A stretch of 64,000 bases of DNA, from assembly GCF_039535475.1 (NCBI RefSeq), contig NZ_BAAAXG010000026.1, positions 186,001 to 250,000 on the forward strand, in the 5' to 3' direction. The position numbers and the translations under genes were made by a program. This DNA comes from Streptomyces showdoensis (GTDB lineage: Bacteria; Actinomycetota; Actinomycetes; Streptomycetales; Streptomycetaceae). This document shows, one piece after another, positions 1 through 10,071 of the stretch. The notes under the pieces were generated by a model, which was given only the letters and a program-made list of their open reading frames with translations, searched no databases and was not told where the DNA came from. The stretch's first letter is position 1. Each line of letters opens with the position of its first letter.

Positions 1-230
1 CCGTCGCCGCGAAGGCCGAGGTCCCGACCGAGGCCGAGCTCGCCGCGGGCGCCCAGCTCTCCACCGTGAGCCACAAGGGCCACGGCGGCGACGAGCAGCC
101 CCCCGCCCTCTCCGCCGAGACCGCCGAGACCCCCGCCTCGCCGCTTCCGCTCGCCCTCGCGGGCGCCGGCGCGCTCGCCGCCTTCGGCGCGGGCAGCATC
201 CTGCTGGCGCGGCGCCGCAACGAGTCCTGA
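1..230 (+). CDS. C-terminal end of a membrane-anchored surface protein (partial)
   Basis: Only the last 75 codons are in the window, ending at TGA 228-230. The visible part is a Pro/Ala/Glu-rich stalk followed by one hydrophobic helix (PLALAGAGALAAFGAGSIL) and a basic tail (LARRRNES). That is the layout of a type I surface protein with a C-terminal stop-transfer anchor. No LAxTG/LPxTG sorting motif precedes the helix in what can be seen, so sortase anchoring is not supported. Function cannot be assigned without the N-terminal domain. Confidence 0.75.
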   Translation, partial: VAAKAEVPTEAELAAGAQLSTVSHKGHGGDEQPPALSAETAETPASPLPLALAGAGALAAFGAGSILLARRRNES

Positions 231-246
231 GCACCGCCCCCGGAGG

Positions 247-300
247 TCCCGCCCGGCGCGCCGCCGCACCGCTCCCGGCCGGCGTGCGCGCCGGGCGGGA
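247..300. terminator. bidirectional hairpin between convergent genes
   Basis: A perfect 14-bp inverted repeat (TCCCGCCCGGCGCG at 247-260 and its complement at 287-300) fills the gap between the plus-strand surface-protein gene and the minus-strand DUF4240 gene. There is no T-tract, as is usual in Streptomyces. Confidence 0.7.
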
Positions 301-301
301 G

Positions 302-883
302 CTACCCCCGCCCGGCCCGGGCCGGGAAGAGGGCGGCGAGCCGGGGCATCCCCGCCTCGTCCAGGGGCTCCTCCCGCGGCGGCGCCTCCGGGTCCGGGGC
401 CTCCTCGCCCTGGGCGGCGTCGAGCGCGTCGAAGAAGGCCTCCCCCTCGTCGGCCACCCCCGTCAGGTCCTCGTAGGCGTCCGCCGCCACGTAGTCCAGC
501 GCCTCCAGGTCGGGCCACTCCTCCGCCTCGCACCAGGAATCCCGGCTCCGCCCCGCGAGCCGGAGCACCTCGGGCACCCCGGCCAGTCCGTCGGGCGACA
601 CGAGGGCCTCCTCGAACACCTCGCGCCCCAGACCCACCAGCCACAGCCGGAAGTAGTGGAAGCCGTCGTCGGAGCACCGGCCGCCCAGGATCCGCTCGGC
701 CGCCGACCACAGGTCGGCCCGGTAGGACCGGTCGCAGGCCGCCTCCAGCTCCACCTGGAACGCCACGCACTCCTGCGCCGGCCCCCGCGCCAGCTCCCCC
801 CGCAGCCACTGCAGCCGGTCGTCCCGCGACCCCGGCCGGTGCCGCAGCTCCCCCATCAGCGCCCAGAAGGCCTTCTCGTCCAT
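302..883 (-). CDS. DUF4240 domain-containing protein
   Basis: 193 aa. The N-terminus (MDEKAFWALM...) with a conserved central part (residues about 50-120, including the aromatic stretch FHYFRLWLVGLG) matches my recollection of the DUF4240 family, cytosolic proteins of unknown role seen in many Streptomyces. The start at 883 gives the typical MDxxxFW opening; the longer reading frame upstream is only antisense/frame overlap with lon. The C-terminal 40 residues are acidic and proline-rich. The gene lies downstream of lon on the same strand, but a strong hairpin (913-955) separates them, so it is probably transcribed on its own. Confidence 0.8.
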   Translation of the reverse strand: MDEKAFWALMGELRHRPGSRDDRLQWLRGELARGPAQECVAFQVELEAACDRSYRADLWSAAERILGGRCSDDGFHYFRLWLVGLGREVFEEALVSPDGLAGVPEVLRLAGRSRDSWCEAEEWPDLEALDYVAADAYEDLTGVADEGEAFFDALDAAQGEEAPDPEAPPREEPLDEAGMPRLAALFPARAGRG

Positions 884-912
884 GCCCGCCGCATCGCAGC
901 CGCCACTGACAA

Positions 913-955
913 CGCCGGTGGGGCGCCCTCCCCTTGGGAGTGCGCCCCACCGGCG
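913..955 (-). terminator. terminator downstream of lon
   Basis: A 14-bp perfect outer stem (CGCCGGTGGGGCGC at 913-926 with 942-955) stacks on an inner CTCCC/GGGAG stem with a CTT loop. It begins 18 nt after the lon stop codon. Confidence 0.85.
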
Positions 956-972
956 TACCGCGGGTCCGGGCG

Positions 973-3399
<2,427 letters not shown>

Positions 3400-3421
3400 G
3401 ATCTCCCCTTCGGCAGTCAAG

Positions 3422-3440
3422 TTGAGCTATGTGGACTCAA
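3422..3440. promoter_or_regulatory. HAIR-type HspR operator upstream of lon
   Basis: TTGAG-N9-CTCAA matches the HspR-associated inverted repeat (CTTGAGT-N7-ACTCAAG) except for the outermost and innermost bases. It lies 23 bp upstream of the lon start, where a bound repressor would block transcription. HspR control of lon is described in S. lividans; the site here is seen directly. Confidence 0.8.
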
Positions 3441-3473
3441 TGCACGTGAGCCGAGGAATGTTCCCCGCCGCGC

Positions 3474-3487
3474 GTTCGCTCTGAGCG
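3474..3487. promoter_or_regulatory. ClgR box (GTTCGC-N5-GCG)
   Basis: GTTCGC TCTGA GCG exactly matches the ClgR box as I recall it for Streptomyces clp and lon promoters. It lies 75 bp upstream of the lon start codon and 43 bp upstream of the divergent GNAT gene, so an activator here could affect both directions. Confidence 0.75.
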
Positions 3488-3529
3488 ATCACCCCCGCAC
3501 GCTCTCTGCGCAGCGGCTGTAATACCCCC

Positions 3530-4165
3530 ATGAACACTGCATCCATTACTTCTGCCTGGGTGGCCGGCTGGACCGTCTCCCGCGGCACCCCGCCCGCCGT
3601 CGTCGAACCCTGGGGCTACCGGATCCACGTGGGCCTCCCCCGGCACCCCTTCCGGCACGTGCTGCCACACCCGGACGCGGCCTCCGTGGGCAGGCTGTGC
3701 GCCGCGATCACCGAGCCGTACGCGTGGCTCAAGGTGATGGCGACGCCCGAGGAGGTGGCGCCGTGGATCACGGAGGGCTGGACGATCCCCGACGACCCGG
3801 GGTTCATGATGACCAAGAAGCTGGACCCGGCGGCCCGCCCCGCGCCCCCGGACGGCTACGCCCGGACGACGGAGACCGACGAGGGCGTGATCCGGGTCCG
3901 GATCCTCGCCCCGGACGGCACCCTCGCCGCCCGCGGGCAGATCGCGCCGACCGGGGAGACGGCCGTCGCCGACCAGATCGAGACGGACCCCGCCCACCGC
4001 CGCCGCGGCCTCGGCGCCAACGTCATGCGCACCCTGGAGGCGGCGGCCGCGCAGGCGGGCGCGGAGACCGGCGTCCTGGCGGCGACCACCGACGGGATGG
4101 CCCTGTACGACTCGCTCGACTGGTACTACCGGGGGCCGCTGACCGGCATCGTGCGCGCGGCTTGA
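3530..4165 (+). CDS. GNAT family N-acetyltransferase
   Basis: 211 aa. The C-terminal half carries the GNAT acetyl-CoA-binding signature: a beta strand (VADQIETDPAHRRRGLGANV, with R-R-x-G-L-G as the Q/RxxGxG/A loop) followed by the helix MRTLEAAAA. The N-terminal 90 residues form an uncharacterised domain. The acceptor substrate is unknown. It is divergent from lon. The sequence TGTAATAC ends 4 nt before the ATG, which looks like an extended -10 box and would give a leaderless or almost leaderless mRNA; there is no ribosome-binding site. Confidence 0.85.
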   Translation: MNTASITSAWVAGWTVSRGTPPAVVEPWGYRIHVGLPRHPFRHVLPHPDAASVGRLCAAITEPYAWLKVMATPEEVAPWITEGWTIPDDPGFMMTKKLDPAARPAPPDGYARTTETDEGVIRVRILAPDGTLAARGQIAPTGETAVADQIETDPAHRRRGLGANVMRTLEAAAAQAGAETGVLAATTDGMALYDSLDWYYRGPLTGIVRAA

Positions 4166-4210
4166 GCCGTTCCGGCTGCACGGCACCGGGAGAGGGGGCA
4201 TGCTCGCTGC

Positions 4211-4693
4211 ATGCAGAGCGGAAAGAGGTACGGGGCCGCGGCCCTGCTGGCCGCGGTGGTGACCGTGACGGGCTGCGGCCAGGCCCCCGCGACCCCCGCC
4301 GACGCCCCGGCGACCGCGTCACCGACCGCCGGCACCCGGGAGCCCGCCCCCCAGGAGGTCCTGGTCGAGGTGGTGGTCAACGGCGGCTTCGCCGGCGTCT
4401 CGAACAAGCTGGTCGTGCACTACGACGGCACGTACACCACCCGCACCGGAACCGAGGCCCCGAAGAGCGGGCGGATGACCCCCGCCGAGGTCGCCGAGCT
4501 GCGCGCCGCGCTGGAGGACCCGGCCTACGCGAAGGTCCCGGCCCGGCCGAGCGGGAGCCCGATCGCCGACGGGTTCACGTACGCCGTCACGCACGCCCAC
4601 CGGCTGGTGATCGCGGGCGACGGCGAACGCCCGCCGGCCCTGGACCGCGTCTTCAAGGCCCTCCCCGAGGGCGGCCCGCCGACGGGGCGCTAG
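4211..4693 (+). CDS. small secreted lipoprotein
   Basis: 160 aa. A basic N-terminus, an Ala/Val-rich hydrophobic core and a lipobox ending VTGC (Cys at about residue 22) predict lipid anchoring on the outer face of the membrane. A Pro/Thr/Ala-rich linker follows, then a compact domain of about 100 aa (VLVEVVVNGG, YDGTYTTRTGTEA, then the helical MTPAEVAELRAALEDPAYAKV). I do not recognise a named family; similar small lipoproteins are common in streptomycetes. It follows the GNAT gene by 45 nt and may be cotranscribed with it. Confidence 0.8.
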   Translation: MQSGKRYGAAALLAAVVTVTGCGQAPATPADAPATASPTAGTREPAPQEVLVEVVVNGGFAGVSNKLVVHYDGTYTTRTGTEAPKSGRMTPAEVAELRAALEDPAYAKVPARPSGSPIADGFTYAVTHAHRLVIAGDGERPPALDRVFKALPEGGPPTGR

Positions 4694-4733
4694 GCCGCGC
4701 CTTTCGGCTCGTGCCGGGCCCGCCGGGGAACCC

Positions 4734-5366
4734 TCAGGCCCGGATCTCCTCGTACTGGCGGCGCAGGAAGTCCCGCACCCGCCCCGGCATGTCCAGCGCC
4801 CCGGGGTCGAGGGCCCACTGGATCTGGAGCCCGTCCATGACGGCGAGCTGCTCCCTGCCGACGGCCTCGCAGTCGATGCCCGTCCGCAGCTCGCCGCGCT
4901 CGACGGCGCGCTCCAGGAGGTCGACGGTGTGGCGGAGGATGCGGGCGTACCGCTCCTTGAAGTACTCGTGGGCGGGGTGTCCGAGGTTGCCGGACTCGCC
5001 GACCAGCACGTTGAACATCCGCACGATGCCGGGCCGCCGGGTGTTGTCCTCGATCAGCGCCACCAGGGTGTCGAGGTACCCGGCGTAGGACGCGGGCTCC
5101 TCGCTGAAGAGCCGCTCGACGTCGTGCTCCTCGCTCTGCGCGAGCACGGAGAGCAGCAGGTCCTCCTTGCTGCGGAAGTGGTGGAGCAGCCCGCCCTGGG
5201 TGATGCCGCAGTCGTTGGCGATCCGGGCCAGCGAGGAGGCGTGGAAGCCCCACCGGCCGAAGTGCTCGACGGCGGTGTCCAGGATCTTCCGGCGCCGCGC
5301 GTCACCGACCGCGTAACTGCCCCGACCTGCACTTCTACGGGCCGCTCGCCCCTCGCTCTCCGGCAT
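4734..5366 (-). CDS. TetR/AcrR family transcriptional regulator
   Basis: About 210 aa. The N-terminal TetR helix-turn-helix is clear: RRKILDTAVEHFGRWGF followed by SLARIANDCGITQGGLLHHF, with the usual HF-x-SKEDLL ending. The C-terminal region (about 75-210) is the helical ligand-binding/dimerisation domain, also containing the typical TetR_C pattern of proteins controlling sugar or aromatic catabolism. It is divergent from the GH3 glycosidase gene, and the gap holds a palindrome (5430-5451). I therefore infer that it represses itself and the glycosidase. An in-frame GTG at 5372 is an alternative start. Confidence 0.9.
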   Translation of the reverse strand: MPESEGRAARRSAGRGSYAVGDARRRKILDTAVEHFGRWGFHASSLARIANDCGITQGGLLHHFRSKEDLLLSVLAQSEEHDVERLFSEEPASYAGYLDTLVALIEDNTRRPGIVRMFNVLVGESGNLGHPAHEYFKERYARILRHTVDLLERAVERGELRTGIDCEAVGREQLAVMDGLQIQWALDPGALDMPGRVRDFLRRQYEEIRA

Positions 5367-5429
5367 GGCCACACCCTAACGAAGCCCCGGACGCACCCCA
5401 CCCGCCCTGTGACCCACGCCACATCACAC

Positions 5430-5451
5430 AAACCTAGTAGGTACTCGGTTT
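5430..5451. promoter_or_regulatory. palindromic operator candidate between tetR-like gene and GH3 gene
   Basis: A perfect 11-bp palindrome ACCTA-G-TAGGT (5432-5442) lies inside a wider inverted repeat AAACC-N12-GGTTT (5430-5434/5447-5451). It sits in the 134-bp divergent gap, 49 bp before the GH3 start. Size and symmetry fit a TetR-family operator; assignment is inference. Confidence 0.55.
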
Positions 5452-5500
5452 TGGCGCTTAGCCTGACGGTCCGATCAGAGACGTCAGAGCAGGTACGGAC

Positions 5501-7246
5501 ATGCACCCCTACCAGGACCCCACCCGCCCGGTCGCCGAGCGCGTCGAGGACCTCCTCTCCCGCATGACCCTGGAGGAGAAGGCCGGACAGCTCTTCCACT
5601 CCATGCTGATGATGAATCCGGACGGCACCCCGGTGACCGAGACCGACGGCTCGATGCTGCCGTTCACCACCCCGGAGCTCATCGAGGGCCGCGGGCTCAC
5701 CCACTTCAACCTGCTCGGCACCCACGGCGCCCGCGAGATGGCCCTGTGGCACAACGCGATCCAGGAGATGGCCGCCGCCACGCGCCTCGGCATCCCGGTC
5801 TCGCTCTCCACGGACCCCCGGCACGCCTTCACCGACAACATCGGCGCGTCCTTCAACTCCGGCGCCTTCTCCGCCTGGCCCGAGGCCCTCGGCCTCGCCG
5901 CCGTCCGCGACCCGGAGCTGGTCTTCCGCTTCGCCGACACCGTGCGCCGCGAGTACCTCTCGGTCGGCTTCCGCACGGCGCTCCACCCGCAGATCGACCT
6001 CGCCACCGAGCCCCGCTGGTCCCGCCAGTCCGGCACCTTCGGCTCCGACGCGGCCCTCACCGGCGAACTCGTCCGCGCCTACGTCCTCGGCCTCCAGGGC
6101 GAGGAGCTGGGCCCGGACTCGGTCGCGGCGATGGTCAAGCACTTCCCGGGCGGCGGCCCGCAGAAGGACGGCGAGGACCCGCACTTCGCGCACGGCAAGG
6201 AGCAGGTCTACCCGGGCGGCCTGCGCGACCTGCACCTGGAGCCCTTCAAGGCCGCCATCGCCGCCGGCTGCTCGCAGATGATGCCGTACTACGGCCAGCC
6301 CGTCGGCACCGACTGGGAAGAGGTGGGCTTCGGCTTCAACCGGGGCGTCATCCAGGGCCTCCTGCGCGAGGAGCTCGGCTTCACCGGCATCGTCTGCACC
6401 GACTGGGGCCTGCTCAACGACAGCGAGATCTTCGGCGAGCCGCACGGCGCCCGGGCCTGGGGCGTGGAGCACCTGAGCGTGGCCGAGCGCGCGGCGAAGG
6501 CCCTGGACGCGGGCGCGGACCAGTTCGGCGGCGAGGAGTGCCCCGAGGTGATCGTGGAGCTGGTGCGCTCGGGCCGCGTGGCCGAATCCCGCGTGGACGC
6601 CTCCGTACGCCGCCTGCTGCACGAGAAGTTCGTCCTCGGCCTCTTCGACGAGCGCCGGTACGTCGACCCCGACGAGGCCGCGGAGACCGTCGGCCGGGCC
6701 GACTTCGCCGCGCTCGGCGCCGCCGCCCAGCGCCGCTCCCTGACGGTCCTCACCGCCGGCCCGCTCCCCGTCGGGAACCGGCCGAAGCTATACGTGGAGA
6801 ACGTGGACCCGGTCACGGCGGCGGCCTACGGCGAGGTGGTGGCCACCCCCGCGGAGGCGGACCTGGCGGTCCTGCGCCTGCGCACCCCGTACGAGGAGCG
6901 CCCGAACAAGTTCGAATCGTTCTTCCACTCGGGCTCGCTCGCCTTCCCCGAACCCGAGCTGACCCGCATCCTGGCCCTCCTCGACACCACCCCCACCCTG
7001 GTGTGCGTGAACCTGGAGCGCCCGGCCGTCCTCCCGGAGATCGCGGAGCACGCGGCGGCCCTGATCGCCGACTACGGGGCGAGCGACGAGGCCCTGCTGG
7101 ACGTGGCCTTCGGCCGGGCGAAGCCGGAGGGCCGGCTCCCCTTCGAGCTGCCGCGCTCCATGGCGGCGGTGGAGGCCTCGCGTCCGGACGTCCCGAACGA
7201 CACGGCGGACCCGGTCTTCCCGTACGGCCACGGCCTGGAGCTCTGA
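5501..7246 (+). CDS. glycoside hydrolase family 3 protein (beta-glucosidase-like)
   Basis: 581 aa. Opens with the usual GH3 helix (VEDLLSRMTLEEKAGQLFH). Substrate-site motifs follow in order: KHFPGGGP (the K-H pair of GH3), then FTGIVCTDWG, whose Asp is the catalytic nucleophile, then the GH3_C domain (about 400-581, ending FPYGHGLEL). No signal peptide is visible, so the enzyme is probably cytosolic and acts on imported oligosaccharides. The general acid/base cannot be fixed by eye. Divergence from the TetR-like regulator and the shared operator candidate suggest substrate-induced expression. Confidence 0.93.
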   Translation: MHPYQDPTRPVAERVEDLLSRMTLEEKAGQLFHSMLMMNPDGTPVTETDGSMLPFTTPELIEGRGLTHFNLLGTHGAREMALWHNAIQEMAAATRLGIPVSLSTDPRHAFTDNIGASFNSGAFSAWPEALGLAAVRDPELVFRFADTVRREYLSVGFRTALHPQIDLATEPRWSRQSGTFGSDAALTGELVRAYVLGLQGEELGPDSVAAMVKHFPGGGPQKDGEDPHFAHGKEQVYPGGLRDLHLEPFKAAIAAGCSQMMPYYGQPVGTDWEEVGFGFNRGVIQGLLREELGFTGIVCTDWGLLNDSEIFGEPHGARAWGVEHLSVAERAAKALDAGADQFGGEECPEVIVELVRSGRVAESRVDASVRRLLHEKFVLGLFDERRYVDPDEAAETVGRADFAALGAAAQRRSLTVLTAGPLPVGNRPKLYVENVDPVTAAAYGEVVATPAEADLAVLRLRTPYEERPNKFESFFHSGSLAFPEPELTRILALLDTTPTLVCVNLERPAVLPEIAEHAAALIADYGASDEALLDVAFGRAKPEGRLPFELPRSMAAVEASRPDVPNDTADPVFPYGHGLEL

Positions 7247-7317
7247 GCCGCACCCACCCCACCGATCCACCGCAGCACACCCACAGACCGCGGGGCTCCT
7301 GACGCCGCCCCGCGCCC

Positions 7318-7355
7318 GATCCGGGGCCCTCCCGTGGGGGGCAGGGCCCCGGATC
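7318..7355 (+). terminator. terminator after GH3 gene
   Basis: Perfect 13-bp stem (GATCCGGGGCCCT 7318-7330 with 7343-7355), 12-nt loop, 72 nt after the GH3 stop codon. Confidence 0.8.
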
Positions 7356-7403
7356 GCCTTGTACCCGCCACATGCCATGCACATGACAGGAAGGGACATC
7401 CTG

Positions 7404-8471
7404 ATGCGCACCTACCTCGCCCTCACCACCGCGGCGGCCACGCTCCTGGCCGCGGGAGCCACGGCCTACGCGGTGACGCCCGCCCATCCCGGCCCCGCCG
7501 CCAAGCCCCTCGCCGGCCTCCGCGTCCTGATCTCCAACGACGACTCGATGCAGGCCGCCAAGGCGAGCAACTCCGACGGCCTCGGCCTCTACGAGCTGCG
7601 CCGCGCGATGTGCGCCGCCGGTGCGGACGTCGTCGTGATGGCCCCCTGGCAGGTCCAGTCGGGCAAGGGCACGGCCGTCACCAACGGCGGGGTGGTCACC
7701 GCCCAGCGCCGCACCGCCCTGCCGGCGGGCTACGAGGACGACTGCTCGGCCGCCCCCTCCCAGGGCGCCGTCTTCGGCGTGTGCCTGGCCGCGGGCCCCT
7801 GCGGCAAGGACACCCCGAGCGCCACCCCCGCCGACACGGTGAAGCTCGCCCTGCGCGGCGGGCTGAGAGCGAAGGTGGGCTGGAAGGAGGCCCCCGACCT
7901 GGTCCTCACCGGCATCAACTCGGGCCCGAACGTCTCCGCGAGCGTCAACGACTCGGGCACGGTCGGCGCCGCGGTCGCGGCCGTCGACCAGGGCGTCCCG
8001 GCCCTCGCCTTCTCCTCCTCGGGCGACGAGAGCAACACGTTCTTCCCGCGCGAGAACTACCGCGCCCACGCCGAGTTCGGCGCCCGGCTCGTCGCGGGCC
8101 TCAGGGCGCGCTCCCTGCTCACCCCGGAGTTCGCGCTCAAGGTCGACTACCCGGACGTGAGCACCGGACAGCGGGCCCGGCCCGCGGTGTGGACGCGGGT
8201 CGGCGACGGCGCGGTGGTCTACCACGCCTTCGAGCAGCGCGGCACGAGCGACTCCTTCGACATCGCGCTGGGGCTGTGCCCGTTCGACGGCACCGGCGAG
8301 GGCGAGTGCGCGGAGGGCCGGAAGGACGCCGACTCGACCTGGCTGCTCGACAAGGGCCACGTCACGGTCGCCCCGATCACCTGGGACCGCACGTACGGCA
8401 CCCCCGTCGAGGCGCGCCGCACGCTGAAGCGGATCGAACAGTACGTCGAGCACGACGCGCCGCGCCCGTAA
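7404..8471 (+). CDS. secreted SurE-like 5'/3'-nucleotidase (survival protein family)
   Basis: 355 aa from the ATG at 7404, chosen for its AGGAAGGG ribosome-binding site; the upstream ATG at 7384 lies on that site. A Sec signal peptide (MRTYLALTTAAATLLAAGATAYA) is followed by the SurE fold: SNDDS (metal-binding Asp pair), later TGINSGPNVS (the Asn of the NSGxN loop) and SGTVGAAVAA. SurE enzymes dephosphorylate nucleotides and polyphosphate using a divalent metal. Secretion, and an insertion with paired cysteines (CSAAPSQ, CLAAGPC), distinguish this from the cytosolic enzyme. Downstream is a weak hairpin. Confidence 0.88.
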   Translation: MRTYLALTTAAATLLAAGATAYAVTPAHPGPAAKPLAGLRVLISNDDSMQAAKASNSDGLGLYELRRAMCAAGADVVVMAPWQVQSGKGTAVTNGGVVTAQRRTALPAGYEDDCSAAPSQGAVFGVCLAAGPCGKDTPSATPADTVKLALRGGLRAKVGWKEAPDLVLTGINSGPNVSASVNDSGTVGAAVAAVDQGVPALAFSSSGDESNTFFPRENYRAHAEFGARLVAGLRARSLLTPEFALKVDYPDVSTGQRARPAVWTRVGDGAVVYHAFEQRGTSDSFDIALGLCPFDGTGEGECAEGRKDADSTWLLDKGHVTVAPITWDRTYGTPVEARRTLKRIEQYVEHDAPRP

Positions 8472-8509
8472 AGAGAAGGCGCCCCAACCCCGTACTCCGT
8501 AAGGTGTTC

Positions 8510-8546
8510 GGCCCGGCCCCCGCCGCCGGCTGCGGACGGCCGGGCC
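8510..8546 (+). terminator. hairpin after surE-like gene
   Basis: 9-bp stem GGCCCGGCC (8510-8518) with 8538-8546 and a long GC-rich loop. It is 38 nt past the stop codon and just before the next ribosome-binding site, so termination is possible but not certain. Confidence 0.45.
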
Positions 8547-8583
8547 GAGTGCCGGACGAGAACGGACGAGAACGGAGCGCACC

Positions 8584-9276
8584 TTGACGACCATCCCCGT
8601 CACCGTCGACCGCCGCGAGGGCCCGTACGGGGAGGTGGTCCTGCGCAGACGCTCCACGGCGCAGGACGACGACGTCTACGAGATCATCGCCAACGGCACC
8701 TTCCTGATGGACACGTCCGACGGACGCTCGGAGCGGCTCCTGGTCGACGCGGCGATGGCGGCGCTCCCGGAAGCGGCGCGCGACTCGGGCCCGGCCGTCC
8801 TCATCGGCGGCCTGGGCGTCGGCTTCTCGCTCGCGCACGCCGCCGCCGACCCCCGCTGGCGCCGGATCGCGGTCGCGGAACGCGAGGAGGCGGTCATCGA
8901 CTGGCACCGCGCGGGCCCGCTGGCGGCGATCTCGGGCCGGGCGCTCGGGGACGAGCGCACCGTGATCCTGCACACGGACCTCCTGGCGTACCTCCGCACC
9001 ACCCCGGACACGTACGACGCCCTCTGCCTGGACATCGACAACGGCCCCGACTGGACGGTCACCGAGGACAACGAATCCCTGTACTCGGCCCAGGGGTTGG
9101 CGGTCTGCAAGGACCGTCTGGCACCCGGCGGGATCCTCGCCGTGTGGTCCGCCCGGCCGTCCGCCGATTTCGAAGAGTCGTTGCGGAATGCCGGATTCAG
9201 CGGGGTACGGACCGAAGAGATCCCGGTTGCCCGGGGCGTCCCCGACGCGGTCCACCTCGCCGTCCGGCCTGCGTAG
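8584..9276 (+). CDS. spermidine synthase-like (class I methyltransferase fold) protein
   Basis: 230 aa with a TTG start preceded by GGAG at 8574-8577; no other start lies near. The order is an N-terminal beta region (VYEIIANGTFLMDTSDGRSE), then a Rossmann motif I (VLIGGLGVGFSL), an acidic motif II (IAVAEREEAVI), and YDALCLDIDNGPDW, as in the SpeE-like superfamily. Bacteria use such proteins both as true aminopropyltransferases and as methyltransferase-like enzymes. The canonical polyamine-site residues are not obvious, so the substrate is left open. It precedes the two-component system by 60 nt. Confidence 0.85.
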   Translation: MTTIPVTVDRREGPYGEVVLRRRSTAQDDDVYEIIANGTFLMDTSDGRSERLLVDAAMAALPEAARDSGPAVLIGGLGVGFSLAHAAADPRWRRIAVAEREEAVIDWHRAGPLAAISGRALGDERTVILHTDLLAYLRTTPDTYDALCLDIDNGPDWTVTEDNESLYSAQGLAVCKDRLAPGGILAVWSARPSADFEESLRNAGFSGVRTEEIPVARGVPDAVHLAVRPA

Positions 9277-9336
9277 CCGGGACGCCGCCGGTACCTCTAG
9301 GCTGCTGCACCGACATCGGCGACGCGAGGCGGGGCA

Positions 9337-10071
9337 ATGGAGCAGACACACACCACTCACCAGGGTGCGGCGACTCCGGGGGCCCAGCGGCGGGTCCTTG
9401 TCGTCGAGGACGACGCCACCATCGTGGAGGCCATCTCGGCGCGGCTGCGCGCCGAGGGCTTCCTGGTGCAGACGGCGACCGACGGCCCCGCAGCGGTGGA
9501 CGCGGCGGAGGCCTGGCAGCCGGACCTGATGGTCCTCGACGTGATGCTGCCCGGCTTCGACGGCCTGGAGGTCTGCCGCCGGGTCCAGGCCCAGCGCCCC
9601 GTCCCGGTCCTGATGCTCACGGCCCGTGACGACGAGACGGACATGCTGGTCGGCCTCGGCGTCGGCGCCGACGACTACATGACGAAGCCGTTCTCGATGC
9701 GCGAGCTGGCCGCCCGGGTGCACGTCCTGCTGCGCCGGGTGGAGCGCGCCGCGCTGGCGGCGGTCACCCCGCGCAGCGGCATCCTGCGGCTGGGCGAGCT
9801 GGAGATCGACCACGCGCAGCGCCGGGTCCGGGTCAGGGCCGAGGACGTGCACCTGACGCCGACCGAGTTCGACCTGCTGGTCTGCCTGGCGAACACGCCC
9901 CGCGCGGTGCTCTCCCGCGAGCAGCTGCTGGCGGAGGTGTGGGACTGGGCGGACGCCTCCGGCACCCGGACCGTGGACAGCCACATCAAGGCGCTGCGCC
10001 GGAAGATCGGCGCCGAGCGCATCCGCACGGTCCACGGGGTCGGCTACGCGCTGGAGACCCCGGCGCCGTGA
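9337..10071 (+). CDS. OmpR/PhoB-family response regulator
   Basis: 244 aa. Receiver domain (about 17-130): RVLVVEDDA acidic pair, phosphoacceptor Asp in DLMVLDVMLPGFDGL, Lys in MTKPFSMREL. C-terminal winged helix (about 145-240): VHLTPTEFDLLVCLA and TVDSHIKALRRKIG recognition region, ending VHGVGYALE. The stop TGA overlaps the GTG of the kinase gene (GTGA), so the two are translationally coupled. This pair sits upstream of the 2-oxoglutarate enzyme, as I recall it does in S. coelicolor. Signal and target genes are unknown. Confidence 0.96.
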   Translation: MEQTHTTHQGAATPGAQRRVLVVEDDATIVEAISARLRAEGFLVQTATDGPAAVDAAEAWQPDLMVLDVMLPGFDGLEVCRRVQAQRPVPVLMLTARDDETDMLVGLGVGADDYMTKPFSMRELAARVHVLLRRVERAALAAVTPRSGILRLGELEIDHAQRRVRVRAEDVHLTPTEFDLLVCLANTPRAVLSREQLLAEVWDWADASGTRTVDSHIKALRRKIGAERIRTVHGVGYALETPAP

